Source: Bacillota bacterium
Lineage (GTDB): Bacteria; Bacillota; Clostridia; Peptostreptococcales; Natronincolaceae
NCBI GenBank assembly: GCA_023387935.1
Contig: JAEWHG010000207.1
Span: forward strand, 1 to 6,687
Direction of reading: 5' to 3'
DNA length: 6,687 nt
In this document: positions 5,820 through 6,687 of the stretch, in pieces
Layout: each line of letters opens with the position of its first letter
Numbering within the stretch: position 1 is the stretch's first letter
The notes under the pieces: model-generated
What the model was told of the DNA's origin: nothing
What the model saw: the letters and a program-made list of their open reading frames with translations, nothing else
Databases searched by the model: none
Position numbers and translations under genes: made by a program

Positions 5820-6299
5820 ATGAAAAAATTATTATTTCCACTTTGTATTATTTTAATGTTAACTCTGAGTATTGGTTGTAGTCGTAATGAAAATCCAGAT
5901 AATACTACGCCAGATAATAATGTTGCACCAGATAATAATGTTACACCAGGGAATGCTCCTCAAATAGAGGAAGAAGCACTTACAGGAAGTGCAGGTATTA
6001 TTGAAAAATATGAGGAAATTGAGTATGCAGAAGCATATATAGAAAATAACAAGTTAGTTTTATACTTAATACCTGCAAATAAAGATGTATCAAAGGAAAA
6101 ATTAAGAGAAATAGGAATATCCTTTTTAAAGGCACTATCAGGATATACGGTAAATGAAGGCTTAACAGGACCTAGTGAAGAATCCTACGGAGAAATATAT
6201 GACTATTATGATGTAGAAATATTAATAGAGGGAGAAAATGGCACTATAATAGATAAAGGCATTAAGCCTAAGAAAGAAAATGAAGTCAAATGGCAGTAA
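5820..6299 (+). CDS. Small secreted lipoprotein of unknown function
   Basis: Predicted 159-residue lipoprotein. Residues 1-19 form a type II signal peptide (KK, then a hydrophobic stretch) ending in the lipobox LSIGC with the lipidated Cys at 20. The -3 Ser is less usual than Leu but allowed. Residues 21-47 are a linker of PDN repeats (PDNTT, PDNNVA, PDNNVT, PGN). Two of them are encoded by 18-base near-identical repeats at 5910-5927 and 5928-5945. The remaining 110 or so residues form a small acidic domain of mixed strand and helix that I do not recognise; no catalytic motif is visible. It should sit on the outer face of the membrane, with the linker spanning into the wall. Its last 20 bases overlap the next gene, suggesting a shared operon and coupled translation. 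Confidence 0.85.
   Translation: MKKLLFPLCIILMLTLSIGCSRNENPDNTTPDNNVAPDNNVTPGNAPQIEEEALTGSAGIIEKYEEIEYAEAYIENNKLVLYLIPANKDVSKEKLREIGISFLKALSGYTVNEGLTGPSEESYGEIYDYYDVEILIEGENGTIIDKGIKPKKENEVKWQ
5910..5945 (+). repeat. Tandem 18-bp repeat in the lipoprotein linker
   Basis: Two tandem copies of an 18-base unit (CCAGATAATAATGTT plus GCA or ACA) differ at one base and encode PDNNVA and PDNNVT. A partial related unit (CCAGATAATACT) precedes them. In-frame slippage could change linker length between strains. Confidence 0.8.
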
Positions 6300-6687
6300 A
6301 AGTACTTCCAGGATTTTATATATAGATATACTTAGAGTCGTATCGGTTTTTGCAGTAGTGTTATTGCATACATCTGCACCTCTCGTAGAGGATTTATATA
6401 TCAGCGGTAGTAAAATATGGTGGATAGGAAATATAATAGATTCTGCAACTAGATGGTGTGTACCTGTCTTAATCATGGTTAGTGGGAGACTTATGTTATG
6501 TAGTAAGAGGGAGATGGAAATATCTAGCTTTCTGAAAGGAAGACTTAGAAAAATCCTTATACCGCTACTTGTTTGGAGTTTTATATACATGGCTTGGTAC
6601 GGAGATATATCTCCTAAGTTAGATATTTCTGTGATAACATTATTTATAAGAAATTTCTATGAGGGAAATGTCCATGTACACCTGTGG
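6280..6687 (+). CDS. Membrane acyltransferase, acyltransferase_3 (OafA/WecH) type, N-terminal part
   Basis: The gene runs off the window end; 136 residues are present of a family usually some 330-400 long. The N-terminus carries the family pattern YIDILRVVSVFAVVLLHTS: D16 and R19 before the first membrane helix, and H30, the conserved likely catalytic His, at its end. A second segment CVPVLIMVSGRLML matches the family's VP-x-F-x-M-x-SG helix, followed by the basic loop FLKGRLRKILIPLLVW leading into the third helix. These enzymes move acyl groups, often acetyl, onto surface sugars or peptidoglycan at the membrane. The ATG at 6280 is the only plausible start after the in-frame stop at 6250-6252. 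It overlaps the lipoprotein gene by 20 bases and has only a weak AAGAAAG upstream, so translation is probably coupled. Substrate unknown. Confidence 0.87.
   Translation, partial: MKSNGSKSTSRILYIDILRVVSVFAVVLLHTSAPLVEDLYISGSKIWWIGNIIDSATRWCVPVLIMVSGRLMLCSKREMEISSFLKGRLRKILIPLLVWSFIYMAWYGDISPKLDISVITLFIRNFYEGNVHVHLW

Noticed and set aside
6222..6590. A 122-codon reading frame on the minus strand over the lipoprotein end and acyltransferase start
   Set aside because: It lies antisense to two well-supported genes, has no ribosome binding site that I see, and resembles no known protein.

Overview
This is AT-rich DNA from a low-GC Gram-positive bacterium, most likely an anaerobic member of the Clostridia (inference). 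The grounds are the strong AGGAGG-type ribosome binding sites, AT-ending codons, SLH-anchored surface proteins with Gram-positive signal peptides, a lipoprotein and an ISL3-family insertion sequence. Species cannot be assigned from the sequence alone.

Layout. (1) Bases 21-581, minus strand: a small secreted protein made of three SLH (S-layer homology) modules and nothing else. (2) Bases 582-1115: a divergent intergenic region of about 530 bp. It holds an extended -10 promoter for the minus-strand gene, repeated ATTACA-type boxes, a near-consensus sigma-A promoter for the plus-strand gene, and a leader of about 150 nt with a possible pseudoknot. (3) Bases 1116-3905, plus strand: a 929-residue cysteine-free S-layer-type protein with three N-terminal SLH modules, followed by a strong intrinsic terminator. 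(4) Bases 3997-4048: an isolated ISL3-type end with no partner. (5) Bases 4083-5546: a complete ISL3-family insertion sequence, bounded by an exact 8-bp target duplication (ATATTTTC) and encoding an apparently intact DDE transposase on the minus strand. (6) Bases 5555-6687, plus strand: a promoter, a small lipoprotein gene, and overlapping its 3' end the start of a membrane acyltransferase (acyltransferase_3 / OafA-WecH type) cut by the window edge.

How it fits together. The left half is a cell-surface locus: an S-layer-type protein and a minimal SLH-only paralogue are divergently transcribed from a shared control region. The right half is a two-gene unit for an exported lipoprotein and a membrane O- or N-acyltransferase, probably translationally coupled and probably also envelope-related. 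The insertion sequence sits between the two units. It breaks no gene, but it lies 12 bp upstream of the best promoter candidate of the lipoprotein operon. No CRISPR array, tRNA, rRNA or defence system was seen. The least explained parts are the divergent control region with its leader, and the two ISL3 ends whose differences preserve a hairpin on one strand.
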